A model generated the notes under the pieces. That model worked only from the letters and a program-made list of their open reading frames with translations, had not been told where the DNA came from and did not search any database. 64,000 nt of DNA from Rhabditoides inermis (Eukaryota; Nematoda; Chromadorea; Rhabditida; Rhabditidae): NCBI GenBank assembly GCA_963966185.1, contig CAWZYM010000224.1:1-64000 (forward strand), given 5' to 3'. The position numbers and the translations under genes were made by a program. This document shows positions 11,524 through 26,695 of the stretch, in pieces (position 1 is the first letter of the stretch; every line of letters begins with the position of its first letter).

Positions 11524-12848
11524 ATGACGGACATTGGCAGCTTCTACGACTCTCAGCAGGCGATCAAAGCGATGCAGATGTGGGGCATGGAACAGTACCC
11601 ATACGCGCAGACTGCCGGGGTGAAGGGAGAGGCGGCGGTGAGTACAGTAGGAGTACTGTAGAGCGACTAGTGCTGCAGGAGTACAGTAGAGCGACTGGTA
11701 CTGTATGAGGATGAGGGAAAAGACTACTGTAAGATGAAAACATCAAGCAAGTGAAGGAGTGAATGTGAATGGGAAATGCTGACAGAGAAGTGTTTTTTAT
11801 AATTGTAAATTTATGAAAAGACGATAATGAGTATGGGATGACGTATAAAACTGAGGATACTATTTAGCACAAAGTGATGCATGGTATTTTAGAAGAGGCT
11901 CTAAAAGTGTCGAAGCAGCCATTAAAATTACTGGACATTGTAGCATAGACTGCAGACTTTTTTGAGAAGGAAATGTGAAATATAATACAATAATATTATT
12001 ATAAAATATTTGCAGATGCCTCCGTTCCACCCGTTCGCATTCGCGCATTCGCTGCAGTCGATAGCCATGGGTCACGAGAGGGTCAGTCCCCCCACCAGCC
12101 AGCACAAGAAGAAACCCAACCCTGTGCCACAAGAACTCAAGGATGAGGTGAGCGAGGGGGATCTTGAATCAGCTACCTTTACCATTACAATATCAGACAC
12201 CACTTAAAACAATGATTGAATACAAACTGGAGAACGTGTGAATCTAGATGGGGGTTGCAGGCGTACTATGAGCGTCGCAAGCGCAACAACGAGTCGGCGC
12301 GGAAGTCGCGCGAGGCGCGGCGACACAAGGAGGACCACACACAGCAGGCAGTGCACGCGCTACAGCAGGAGAACCTCAGGTGAGAGAGGGCAGGAATACT
12401 TACCTGTAGATTGACAGCGATGACATGTTCAACGGTTTCGGATATAGATCTGGCGAATTAGAGTTAGCCAGGATTGGTAGGGATTACCGAGGATCAGACA
12501 ACGCAAACAAGATGAGACCCACTCACAAACATCATACGTATGGCAGGCGTATCAGTAGAAAGATTAACTGTAGCCTTCCCATCCTTCAGTCGGTCTGCCG
12601 AAGTGTTTTGAGCTTGAGTGGGAAGAAACAAATGAGATGAGCAGGATAGAGGGGGGAAGGGATTGAATATTGAACGGACACTGGGTTAGGAATTATTTTG
12701 ATTGATGTGTTGCAGGCTGAAAGCGGAGGTGCATATGCTGAAGCACGAGTTGGAACAGATCCGCTACGCCATGCTCCAGTCTCAGCAGATGCACATGGCC
12801 CAACAGCAGCAGCCCGTGCCACCTGCCCCGCACATGCACATGGCCTAA
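11524..12848 (+). CDS. PAR/CES-2-type bZIP transcription factor
   Basis: Four exons in continuous phase: 11524-11637, 12016-12147, 12261-12379 and 12716-12848, giving 165 residues. The ATG directly follows AATTTCAG, so the mRNA is probably trans-spliced. Residues 39-82 are a proline- and histidine-rich linker ending PVPQELKDE, the extension that precedes the basic region in PAR/CES-2 proteins. The basic region carries RRKRNNESARKSREARR, with the DNA-contacting NNxxAxxSR signature. A leucine zipper follows (LQQENLRLKAEVHMLKHEL). The C-terminus is glutamine- and methionine-rich. It should bind DNA as a dimer in the nucleus. Nematode relatives (CES-2, ATF-2) act in cell death and development; which orthologue this is cannot be settled. 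The protein is short but complete. AATAAA at 12953-12958 is a likely poly(A) signal. Confidence 0.9.
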
Positions 12849-12952
12849 CACCACGAGTACCTGTACTGTACATAATTTTAAAGTCACATTACCGTTTCAT
12901 TCCCATTTTGCAATTTTGTGTGGTTACAAATTGCTATTGTTTTTTGGTGCAG

Positions 12953-12958
12953 AATAAA
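12953..12958 (+). terminator. AATAAA polyadenylation signal of the bZIP gene
   Basis: Canonical AATAAA 105 bases after the bZIP stop codon, with nothing coding in between. Confidence 0.7.
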
Positions 12959-12959
12959 G

Positions 12960-15900
12960 AAATTGGTCCCGAAGCGGGCGCAGAATTTTTTGAAGTAGCA
13001 ATGCGGAGCGGTCGCGTCGCGGGCGGCGTTCCTTTCGCGCGCCAAATCTGCATTTTTTTGATGTTTTTGATGGTTATGATATTTGATTGTGTTTATCGAT
13101 TTGATGGTATCGGAAAGCAGTTAGTAATACGCACTAATTTACAAGAAGTCGATAACGGCATTTCTTCAGTGCGGTAGCTCAAATCGCAAACAGAGGGTAG
13201 GGTAGAGGGATAGTTCCATCAATCGATCGCTTAGTCAGTTGTTCTTTGTGCTTTATGGAGTATACGTTTTCCATGTACTTGTAATTGTAGTTGTTTTCAT
13301 TTTAGACCGACTACTCAACATGTAGAACATGATTATTGTTTTCGCGATTTCTTGTTGTGATGTGACACATCGTTAGATAAGTGCACATTTCTTAATATAG
13401 AGATATTTACGATTTACCCATTATTACATCATTTTCTTAATTACATATTCTGTGGCGACCAGCTAATGGAATGACCCAAGAGCGGCCATCGACTGCTCCG
13501 CATGGGCTAGGCGAGAGCGTCGCGTCCCCCTCCAAAAAAGAGCTCTGCCTCTCGTTGTTGGCCGTTTTGGGACGAGTGAGCTGCGCAAAAAGTATCTCTT
13601 TCAAGACGCTGTGACACATTCCTCTGTTTATTTTTTTTTCTATGTGAACTTTTTGTTTTCTCATTTTCCGTGAGTGCGTTCCAATTGGATGAGCAGCGTC
13701 GCGGCGATTTGGAGTCGATTACGGCGTAGTGCGTGTGATGATTTGGCGAGAATCGCGCGGGCTTTTCGGGCGGATTGCCTGCGGCTGGCGTGCCGCCGAC
13801 CACATTAATTGGCTTATTCTTGGCTGCAATTGTACCGCTGGTGAAACCGCGGGCCGACGCGTGCTGTACCAACTACCAACCCCCAAAAGCGTACGTCCGT
13901 CTCCCGCGCAATTCATACCCAATGCGATTCTCACTCATTTCCTTCAATTCACCCATGTCCATATATTCTACTATTTTCTCCGAACGCGTTTTCAATAATA
14001 AAAAAAGAGGTTGCAATATGGCAAGCCAGATGTCTATAAACAGATTAGTTTTTGAGTATACTATCCTTGTTCTCTATTATCCACTATCCAACTCATTTGT
14101 CTACCAGCTTAACGATCAGACGCCAGCTCATCTGATACTGATTGTTATCGTCGTATCATTTGAAGATCGCAGCTTCGATTTCGATAGCTATCTATTGCAG
14201 CTGCCTGACTGCTCGATGATGTCATGATATGGTGATTCACTCGACTGGCTGTCTCTGTGTTCTCATAGCATATGAACGCGTTGTGAGAAGAGAGATGAGA
14301 GGGGAGAGAGACAGACAGCTATCGATCGATGCGAGTGAGAGGGTCTGCGGGCCGCAGCAGTTAGCAGTGATCATCGCAGGCCATCGGTCAATTCCGCGCT
14401 CTCCTCGCCCGCGCCTGTCGCCATCTATACGTACAGCTTCTCAAAATTTCCCGATGACTACTCGTTGCCGGGCGCAATTTGGTCGCTAAATATTTCACAA
14501 GATGTTTGAGAGCTGGCCTTCGCACATCTGCTCAGCGGAATGCGATGCGAACGAATCGATCGTGTTTCACAATCGACACGCGAGGCGCAGTGAGTGCGAT
14601 GAGTCATTTGCGCGTCCGTTTGTTGTCTGTCAGTCTTCTTTCCATCCATCCGTCCTTCTTATCTTCCCCCTCCCTGCCGTCTCTGATCGGAGTTGCATAT
14701 TTTGTTCCCGAGGTGGTGTGTCAGAGAGCGTATGCGTCGTCTCGGGCGTCGCCGCTCGGAGCCAAGGAGAGATTGCGGGGTGCGATATGGTGTGCTGTGA
14801 CACTATCATCGCATATAGGGCGAGTAGAGCGGTCGATCGCCGGATCTGGCTGCTATCCTCCCTCGCTATCTCTCACTTGCTCTGCCCGATCATAGTTTTC
14901 TTCTTTTCCCCGTCAATCCACTACTACCTCTTCCGATTTTCTGATCTATCACCATTCCTGATAGTTTTATCACATTGTTTTTCCTGGACTTTTTTCGCTG
15001 GATCTTCTTATTTCCCTCACGCGCTGCAGAAGTAGGACGTGTTTTATTTTCAGATTAGCATTAGGATTTAGGAACATGATAAAAAAACATGTGGCATGAA
15101 ATGATCGGTAGTGGTATTGTGGATGTCTGGATGTCGTCTAGCGGGTAGCGAGCGAGCTTTCCGCAGCAGCAGCGGCCCACTATCGATCACAGTCTTCTCT
15201 CTGTCTCTGTCTGTGTGTATGCTGTGGGCTGTGCTGCCTCTGTGGCGGGCTAGCTGTGCGCTACACGCTATTTCCACAGCGGTTCGTGTTCTTTATGAGA
15301 CTGCGTGTGTGTCCATTTACGACTTGCCAACAATGTTGCGATCTCACTCGTTGTTTTGTGAAGTCAATGATTGTCAATGACGCACTCATAGAGATGTATT
15401 TACCTGGCATCAGATGTGACTCACTTGCCCCTTTGATTTGTTGTCGTTAGTTGGCAGGGAGGCGATGGCAATGCCTGTTGCTGGTTTCCGTTGTCAGATT
15501 GCTCTCGCTTATCACTGTCTATCGCCGCTCGACTCGCTGCTCGCATTTTTTGTGCCACTCCTCTCTGCGCTGCATTGTGTTAGTTGGTTGTGTTGGTAAG
15601 GTTTGTGTATATCGGCTCTACTCCCGCATGCACGCTTGCGTTCGCTTCATTTGCTCATCACAGTAACGAGATCCATTCTGATGGAAGCGATCTCAACTCG
15701 TGTCGAGTCGAGAGAGGGATAGTTTGTCGAAAGGAACGCTCGTCTCTCGCACTGTTTTTGAGTGTAACGTGTCTCTTGTCGCGTTCTCTCTCTCCCGAGT
15801 TGGGTTGTCGAGCAAGTTTGGGGTAACGATAGTGTGAAGAGAGTTGTGTCTGTGGCGTGTGCTGTGCTGTGGTGAGCCGTGTCGCCCGGCAGTGCATTTC

Positions 15901-16430
15901 CAGTTTCTGTTTTGTCTTGGCGGTCACCTGTTGTGTTGCGCCCGCGTTCATTTGTGTATGCGACGGCAGCGGGTGACGAAAAGGGTTCCCCTTCTCTCTG
16001 TGCCTCTGTCTGCACTCTCTCGCTGTCTCTGCGAGTGTGATGGTGTCATTTTACTGTAATGAGAAATCAGCACTCTGCGTTGCGTGTTTTGTATTGCCGG
16101 TGTGAGGGAGGGTGCTGCCACTGCCACCTTGACACGGCTCGCTCACTCTCTCCACAACAAGTCGTTTGTATATTGTGCCTGTTCTGTTCGCCTTGTCCCT
16201 CGGTCTCTTTGCTCACCCGCGTTTTGTCTGCGTCTCTCTCGCCCTCTCTCCATCCATATGTTGTCGTCGAGTGAGCTAATCATGCCCGATCTTGTTGCAT
16301 ATCGATTGTTTGTGTAGTGTGACGGGGGTCGCGTCGTTGCCCCCGCTACTACTACTACTACTAATAGTGTTTTGTACGAATCTCGCGTAACGTTTCTTTC
16401 ATGCAATATTGTGTTTATGAATGTGTGTTG
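12960..16430. other. Intergenic region upstream of rho-1
   Basis: No exon chain was recognised on either strand. The frames at 13.5-16.4 kb are long only because GC content is high and their peptides show no motif. A (CTA)n tract lies near 16345-16362. The last part is probably the rho-1 promoter. No TATA box was identified. Confidence 0.4.
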
Positions 16431-16431
16431 C

Positions 16432-16538
16432 AGTGTTTTCGGGTCTCGACGTGCGCATAGCTGCTATTCGTCGATTCGCGAGAGGGCACTGCTAACTAGA
16501 CCGGAGAATAAGACCCTGCGGACGAGTAGAGCAGCACC
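16432..16538 (+). other. Probable 5' untranslated exon segment of rho-1
   Basis: An acceptor GTGTGTTGCAG ends at 16431, 107 bases before the rho-1 ATG, with no closer good acceptor. This is the expected place for a trans-splice or 5'-UTR splice site. The interval has no upstream ATG. Confidence 0.45.
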
Positions 16539-19741
<3,203 letters not shown>

Positions 19742-20344
19742 ACACTGCGCCTCGTCGCGCCCCCTCACTTGTCCCCCGCCCATCCCACTCCACTCCACTG
19801 CTACGCCCCCACCCACAGATCCACACACACCACTCTCATCTATGGCGCGAGTCTAGCAGTCCGCCAGCCAACAGAACACCACATCACACGATTACTGTAT
19901 CTGGCGCCCTGGCTACTGTAATCCATGATTTATCATTATTGTATCTCCACATCTACACATTAATTATACAAAGATTGTTAAAAAGAATGAGTGTGTAATC
20001 GTTTGACGTTTCCTTTTGTTTTCATTCGTCATTATATAAATTCTGCCTGATATGGTGTTGTTGTATGTGTTGAAATATTTTTATGGAATTGTACACTGCG
20101 AAATGCGTTGTTGTGCGTAGTGAGGAGTTACAGTTTACGTTGGTTTTACTATTTTTTGGGCCTTCAGATTTTCATTTTCTTGTTTTGTTAGCGTTTAAAA
20201 GATTTGTTAGCGTTTTGATAGTTTTATTTGTATATTGGAATGCGTGTATATGAAGTGGATAGCTTGGATTCCAGACGTATCGTGAGCTGAACGAAGCAGC
20301 AAAGACGGCAGGAATTGTGGCAGTAGTGGTGGATCGAGTGGGGG
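19742..20344. other. rho-1 3' region and spacer before the zinc-finger/RS gene
   Basis: CT- and CCAC-rich sequence follows the rho-1 stop, then AT-rich DNA. No clear AATAAA was found. From 20271 a frame is open after TTCCAG in a different phase from the next gene; it hits a stop at about 20428 and is not called. Confidence 0.4.
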
Positions 20345-23300
20345 ATGTTGGGCGGTTCGCGTCCGTTCGGGATCGCGTGCGGCCGTCTGTTCGGCGAGCC
20401 GAGTGGCGTCGTCCTGCTCATCGACGATGACGACGACGACGACCAGGGATGCGGCGCCGCATACGAGAAGTTGTGCGTGTTCCAGCATCGTGTGTCGTGT
20501 TGTTTCATATTCTTATTAGTTGATGTGTTGCAGCTGGGAGCAGCCGTTGAACGTGGCGGATCGGGTGCGATGCGCTCGCATCTGGCACTCGGCCTCGTGG
20601 CCGCGCGACACCCGCAAGCAGTTCCACTGCCACGCCTGCTGCGCCGCCAAGGGTACGCTAGCCTTTGTATATTATGCTAAAAATAAGTATTTCTTAAGTA
20701 TTTCTTCCGACACAGGCAGAATTACCGACTGTAACTTGATCTTGAAGGTGGTTGTTTCTTGAAGCGTATATGTGGTGGGTTTAGTGGAGAACAACTCTAA
20801 GCGGATGTTCACGCTGCGACAGTTGCGCGATCACTTCGCGGCCGAGCATCTACTGGGTGGTGAGGGACAGCGCAAGCCCTATCACTGCAAGACGTGCGAC
20901 GAGAGGTGGGCGTGTGCTGTTGAACTGTACGTGTTCAATGTGCGGTCTTCTCGGAAGTGATTCCGACTGACAAAGTCAATTCAGGAGTGTTTCGAAGAAA
21001 TTAGGAAGCGATTCGAGGTTTTTGATGGCATTTTCAGGTTCTTGACGGCGGCGGACGCGATGGCGCACCAGCAGCGGCGGATTGTGGAGCGCGAGGCGTG
21101 CAAGGCCAAAGGAGTCGGTCTATTCTGTGTCATACAAACTCTATGTTCTGCTTGCAGGCCGCGGTGGAGGTGTGTCGTGTCGAGTCGCCCGCGGTGGCCG
21201 ATCTCCACGTCGCCAACACGTTCCTGCTCGAGTCGCTCGCCTACGAAGCTGTTGATCACGGTACACATTGTTGTTTGGTGTTCAGCTACAAACTGCGTTT
21301 GCTTATTCGTCTAATCGTTTTAGCCGAAAATTAGCGATTGCGATAATGCGAGGGACTTCGTTGCGAATCGTCGTAAATTGCGCGCACTCGTCGAGAGGTT
21401 GGCCGTCGCTGCTCACCGCAATTACATTGCATGCTGGAGATGATGTTGGGTTCCCTTCTTGCTCAGACGTGTGTTGCAGCGTGTACGTGCAACGAGTACG
21501 GGGACGTCTGCGGTCGGTGGGGCGAGAAGACGCAGTACAGACTGCACTGGGCGAGCCGGACGCTGCGCAACCAGCACGGACGTCTCCTCGCCACCCTGCC
21601 GAGGATGCCTGGTGAGACTTATATCTCTGATGATTTCAACCGTGTTCCAGGATGTTCGTGTGTGATGAAACCGCCTTTGTCGAGGGCCAACTCACCCAAG
21701 CGCGAGTTCATCGAGGTACGTTACATGGGAGATTTGAAACATATTTGCAGATGGATTCGTCGGTGTGCTTAACGCCTGTTGTGAATGCCGCACCACAGCA
21801 GAAGCAGCAGCAGAGAGTTGGTGAGTCGGGATGGAGATGATCAGCATGTTATGGATGTATTGCAGAGAAGCGCGCGGCTCCGAGTGAACAGCCTCCCGCC
21901 AAGAAGAAGCCACATCCGCAGTCGCCTAAGAAGTCTCCGAAGAAGATCGCCCTGAAGGACACCATCAACAGTGGGTGGAACTTACTAGATCTGATTACTC
22001 TATTTCAGTGCCCGTCAAGACTACTCGATCTGCGGAAGAGGCCGAGCCGCGCAAGTCGACAGAAAGTGTCGCCGGTGGGTGCGTGGATGTTGTGTGGGGA
22101 ATGAGGAGACTTGCAGATGTGGAGATGGGAGCACCTGCGCCCGCGCCTGATCCGAAGCCTGCCCCGGCGGTGAAGGAGAAGAAACCGGCGCGTGTTGTTG
22201 TGCAGCGGACGGAGGGGAAGAGGATGTCTGCGGGGGCGGGCAGCGTGCCCGTTGTGTCGATGAAGGCGCCCTCGCAGAGGACCGCGTGGGAAGTGGTCGA
22301 TTCGCCCGCATCCACGCCCCAGCCAAGGAAGGCCGGCGGAAAGTGCGGGTACGTCAACTTTTCGTTCTTGGAAGGCTATTGTACATGTTCTAGGCCTGTT
22401 CTGGCGGCCACCCTGGCTGCGCATAAGGCGACGGTGGCTGTGAAGGAGCGCGAGGGCGAGCCGGCTGACATCAACAAGGTCGGCAAGGTCAAGCAGGTCG
22501 AGGCAGACAAGAAGACACAGGAGAGGTCAGTGAGAGTGACAGAGTGTGAACATGGCTGTGCATTCCAGCTCGCAACCTGCCCCCAAGGAGAAGTCAACTG
22601 CGGCTCCCACAAAGGATGCTGGGTCGTTTGTGCCCATTTCTGAAATTCAGACTGCTGATGCTCCTGCGACTACTGCGACAACGGGTAGGTATTAAAAATA
22701 TCATGGCGTGTAAGGTGTTGATTCAGCTCAGAAAAGCGACAAGCAGAAGCCGGCGTACGTTATCGCTGCCGACAAGGAGGAGAAGAAGACGGAGAAGACG
22801 ACGACGCATGTCAAGCTGACAGAGAAGGAGAAGGAGAAACACAAGGTGGACAAGGACAAGGACGTGCTAGATGGCAAAGGTGGGCAGATGTTCGATTCAC
22901 GTGCTAGATGGATCCTTCAGGCCAGACACTGATCGAAGCGTTCAAGCAGGCGTGCATTGGGGAGGAGGAGAAGACGGAGGTGGCGGTGGCTGTCGACGTG
23001 GAGAAGGAGGTCACTGCTGTCGTGGTGGAGAAGAAGGAGGGCGAGAAAACCGAGAAGGACAAGGATGCTCCCAACGTGTCTTCGGAGAAGCGCAGATCGA
23101 GCTCGAGCAGGAAGAGCAACGGGGGGAAGGAGGACGAGTCGAAGAAGTCTATAGTGGAGGTAGAATGATGTTGTTTGTTGTTATTGTTGATGTTGATGCA
23201 GAAGGCTATGGAGTCGAGCGACAAGGCTCATCGAGAGAGGCGTGCGATGGAGAGGAGGAGAGACAGGGCCAGGTACGCGGCTATTGTACTAGATATGAAA

Positions 23301-24088
23301 ACTCGGTTTATTGATTTTTTGAATTTGTTTTCATATCGCTGTCGCGCAGTCGCAGTCACTCTCGCAGCCGACGGGGCAGGTCTCGATCGCGAAGCCGCGA
23401 GCGGTGGGAGAGGGAGAGACGGAGGAGGAGCAGGAGCAGGGAGAGGAGGAGGAGCCGCAGTCGCGACAAGAGGAGCAGGAGCAGGGACAAGGAGCGCGAC
23501 AGGGAGAGGCGCAGTCGCAGCCGGGACAGGGAGAAGAGGAGTCGGCGCTCGCGGTCCAGGAGCCGCCGCAGGAGCCCCACCAAGAGTCCCATCAGGTATC
23601 GCATGGATCAGAATTATTGATTTGTGTGATTCAGGGGCGGATGCGGGCTGCATCACATATTGTACGGCTACTCGATGAGTCCTGAGCGGGAGAGAGAGCG
23701 GAGTAGGAGCAGGAGAAGGAGTCGTAGTCGCCGGCGCAGCAGGAGCCGCCGGAGGAGCAGGAGCAGGCGGAGGAGCCGCACGAGGAGCAGGGAGCGGGAT
23801 GAGGCGAAAGTGAGAGGAGACGGGGTGTGGGGAAGTGAGTGGGGTGTTGCAGAAGGGCTGTCGCTCCTCGTCCTCGTCCTCCCGATCCAGCGTCTCTTCC
23901 ACCACCAGCAGTGCCAGCAGCACCCAACCCAGCACCGAGATGATCAATCCCAACAAGGGGGCGGAGCGTGAGTGGGCGGCACTTGGGATATAGGGGATGA
24001 TGTATGTATGAATTTCCTTTCAGTGATCAAGGTGAATCTAAGCCTATCGCGAACGAAAGAGGAAGGATCGGGTGCCGCTTCCAAGTGA
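20345..24088 (+). CDS. C2H2-like zinc-finger protein with C-terminal RS domain
   Basis: Twenty-one exons can be joined in one phase, about 869 residues. Residues 74-103 form a C-x2-C...H-x4-H finger (HCHAC...LRDHFAAEH). A second finger starts at 116 (YHCKTC) and uses H132. A Cys/Trp-rich segment (CNEYGDVCGRWG) follows near 235. The middle is charged, lysine-, alanine- and proline-rich and probably disordered. Residues about 670-810 are a dense arginine-serine domain with many SRSRSR runs, then a serine-rich tail ending TKEEGSGAASK. RS domains mark splicing factors and nuclear-speckle proteins, so a nuclear RNA-processing role is likely; no orthologue is recognised. Some inferred donors are odd (GTTGTG at 20470, GTCGGT at 21114, GTTGAT at 21251, GTCGCT at 21405), so exons 1-7 are less certain than exons 8-21. 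AATAAA follows at 24287. Confidence 0.8.
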
Positions 24089-24285
24089 TGATGATATGCT
24101 ATCCACTAGTTTTGTTATGTTCAATATGTTTATCCGTTGTTCTGTTATGCATAATCGTTAAGAGTTTACATTGTTTAGTAGAGTAGCGTGTATATTTTGC
24201 CCTGGTAGTCATTTGCAGTCGTCGGTTTTATGATTGATTTGCTACGTTGTTGGCTCGTGTTGTATTGTTGATGGTTTTGTAAACT

Positions 24286-24291
24286 AATAAA
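24286..24291 (+). terminator. Polyadenylation signal of the zinc-finger/RS gene
   Basis: TAATAAAG near 24285-24292, about 200 bases after the stop and about 130 bases before the next start codon. The short distance to the following gene resembles the intercistronic gap of nematode operons. Confidence 0.6.
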
Positions 24292-24417
24292 GATTGAAAA
24301 GCAAATGGTGGGCGTTGAGCTGTAAGAACATTGGTTCGAGGACCATGAGATATTTAGGAGTGCTGTAACTGGAAGCTGAATAGGGTAAGGGTATACTGTG
24401 GACAACTGTAACTGTAG

Positions 24418-25876
24418 ATGAGCAAGCGTCCCGCCGAGGAAGCCCCTTCGCTGCCGACGATCGAAGAGTTTGAAGAAAACGGGTGCGAGTATGAGGTATG
24501 AACACAACAGTTGGATACGTTTCCACTGTTTCAGAACGTGAACATCTGGCCGTCTCTGGTGGAGCTGTGCCAGCCTGCTAAGTACGAAGAGAAAAAGAGG
24601 AGGGACTTGGCGTGGGAAGCGGCATGGTAAGCAGAGGGAGGGAGCTGGGCACGAAAGTGCAATCCCGGGGTTTTGACCAAATCAGGGACAGTTCCCGAAA
24701 TAAGGTACACTTTTCTGCCGGGGAGTGGATGGTGGATGATTGCAGCTATCTTGCCCTTGCAGCAATCAAGGACAGTTTCCGAAATAAGGTATACCTGCTT
24801 GTCCTTGCAGCTATCTGCTCGGCCACAGTGTCCCGAAGCACGCGACGGAGGTGCCCCGATCGACTGCCGTCTTCTACGCAGAGAGGGCGCGGCAGAGGAA
24901 GCCGTGGAGGAAGGCATGTTTCGCATTGGGTTGCTACTTTTGAAAGGTCGGACTCAATTGATACTTCACAACACATTGGTCGCTGCCTTTTTTAATGTTT
25001 CTTTTCAGCAAGTGATGTCTGAAGACGAGGCTATGGAGGAGACTGTGGAGAAGCAAGTGAAGAAGGAGACAGAGGAGCGGGAGAGGGAGGAGGATGCCAT
25101 GTCGCAGGAGACAGTGGATAGCGAGGAGACTCCGAAGAGGGGCAGAGGAAGGCCGAAAAAGCGGTCGCTGGACAAGCCGGTGCAGATCGGACAGACTGGG
25201 CAGACACAGCAGAAGGTGGACGGGGGCGAGGGGAGAGGGAGTGTGCGGATGGGTGCAGCGACATATGAGATATAGCGTATTCCGTATTCCCCCGTTGACC
25301 GTGCGTTTCTCCACTAGGCGGTGATTGGTGGATGGGTGGTGGGTGGTGTGGCGACATAATGTGGTGGCCAAGGTACGGAGCTACAGTTTTGCGGTGACAG
25401 GACAACATGGTTGATTGAAGGGCGAACTATGAACTATGCAAGAATGCAAAAGGTGTTTGCAGGCGAGCCACGCGCCGATGCTCGAGCTGATTGATCGGGT
25501 GAGTGTTTCAAAAATCTAACTCAAACGCACATTATCTTTTAAAAGGACTTCCGTAAGAGAAGAGTTTGTGTTACTCAACGTAATGCAACAAAAGCTCATG
25601 CATTTTATCAATCGAAATAGTAAACAAACCTGCTCTTTCTGCAATAAAAACTAATGCGAGCAAATGTTGTACGTCGGCAAATTGATTTCGGTATCCGATC
25701 GATTATATATATCTTGTTGAACTAGCTACTGACTAAGACGGACCTTTTTCGAGGATGAGGGAGAGGTGTCGGAGGCAAAACGAGGGAGTAATGAGGGTGC
25801 ACGCAGAAGAAAGAGGGGTGAAAGAGAGAGAGAGAGAGAAACTATCAACTACCTATGAACTAAGAAGATCTGAGAT

Positions 25877-25907
<31 letters not shown>

Positions 25908-26130
25908 AAAGAGAAAGAGAGACTAACTATGCACTAACTATGGTGAGGGAAAATGAGGGTGCACGCAGGAGAAAGAGGGGTGAAAGAGAGAGAGAGAGAG
26001 AAACTATCAACTACCTATGAACTAAGAAGATCTGAGATAGAGAGAGAGAGAGAGAAAAAAAAAGAGAAAGAAAGACTAACTATGCACTAACTATGGTGAG
26101 GGAAAATAAGGGTGCACGCAGGAGAAAGAG

Positions 26131-26167
<37 letters not shown>

Positions 26168-26335
26168 TATCAACTACCTATGGACTAAGAAGATCTGAGA
26201 TAGAGAGAGAGAGAGAGAAAAGAGAAAGAGAGACTAACTATGCACTAAAATGATATGTTTTGCTGAGCGCTGTTTGATACAGAGTACTGAGAGAGAAAGA
26301 AAGAAAAAAAAAGAAAGAGAGAGAGATATATATAT

Positions 26336-26395
<60 letters not shown>

Positions 26396-26664
26396 GGGCC
26401 CAACGCGCTAATAACGAAACAGATAGATATGAGAGAGAATAGAGTAAGTAGAGTGAGCAGTGAGCGCGGTAAGAAGAGAGAGCAAGAGACAGAGAGATCA
26501 ATCTCGAACTCATATTCACTGAGAAATGTTGGAAACAGCTTGCGCAAAACAGCGACGCAGGTAAAAAATAGAGAGAGAAAGAGACAGAGAGATCAATCTC
26601 GAACTCATATTCACTGAGAAATGTTGGAAACAGCTTGCGCAAAACAGCGACGCAGGTAAAAAAT

Positions 26665-26695
<31 letters not shown>

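Noticed and set aside
13400..16320. Several 60- to 177-residue frames upstream of rho-1
   Set aside because: They overlap on both strands, lack motifs and are explained by GC-rich sequence.
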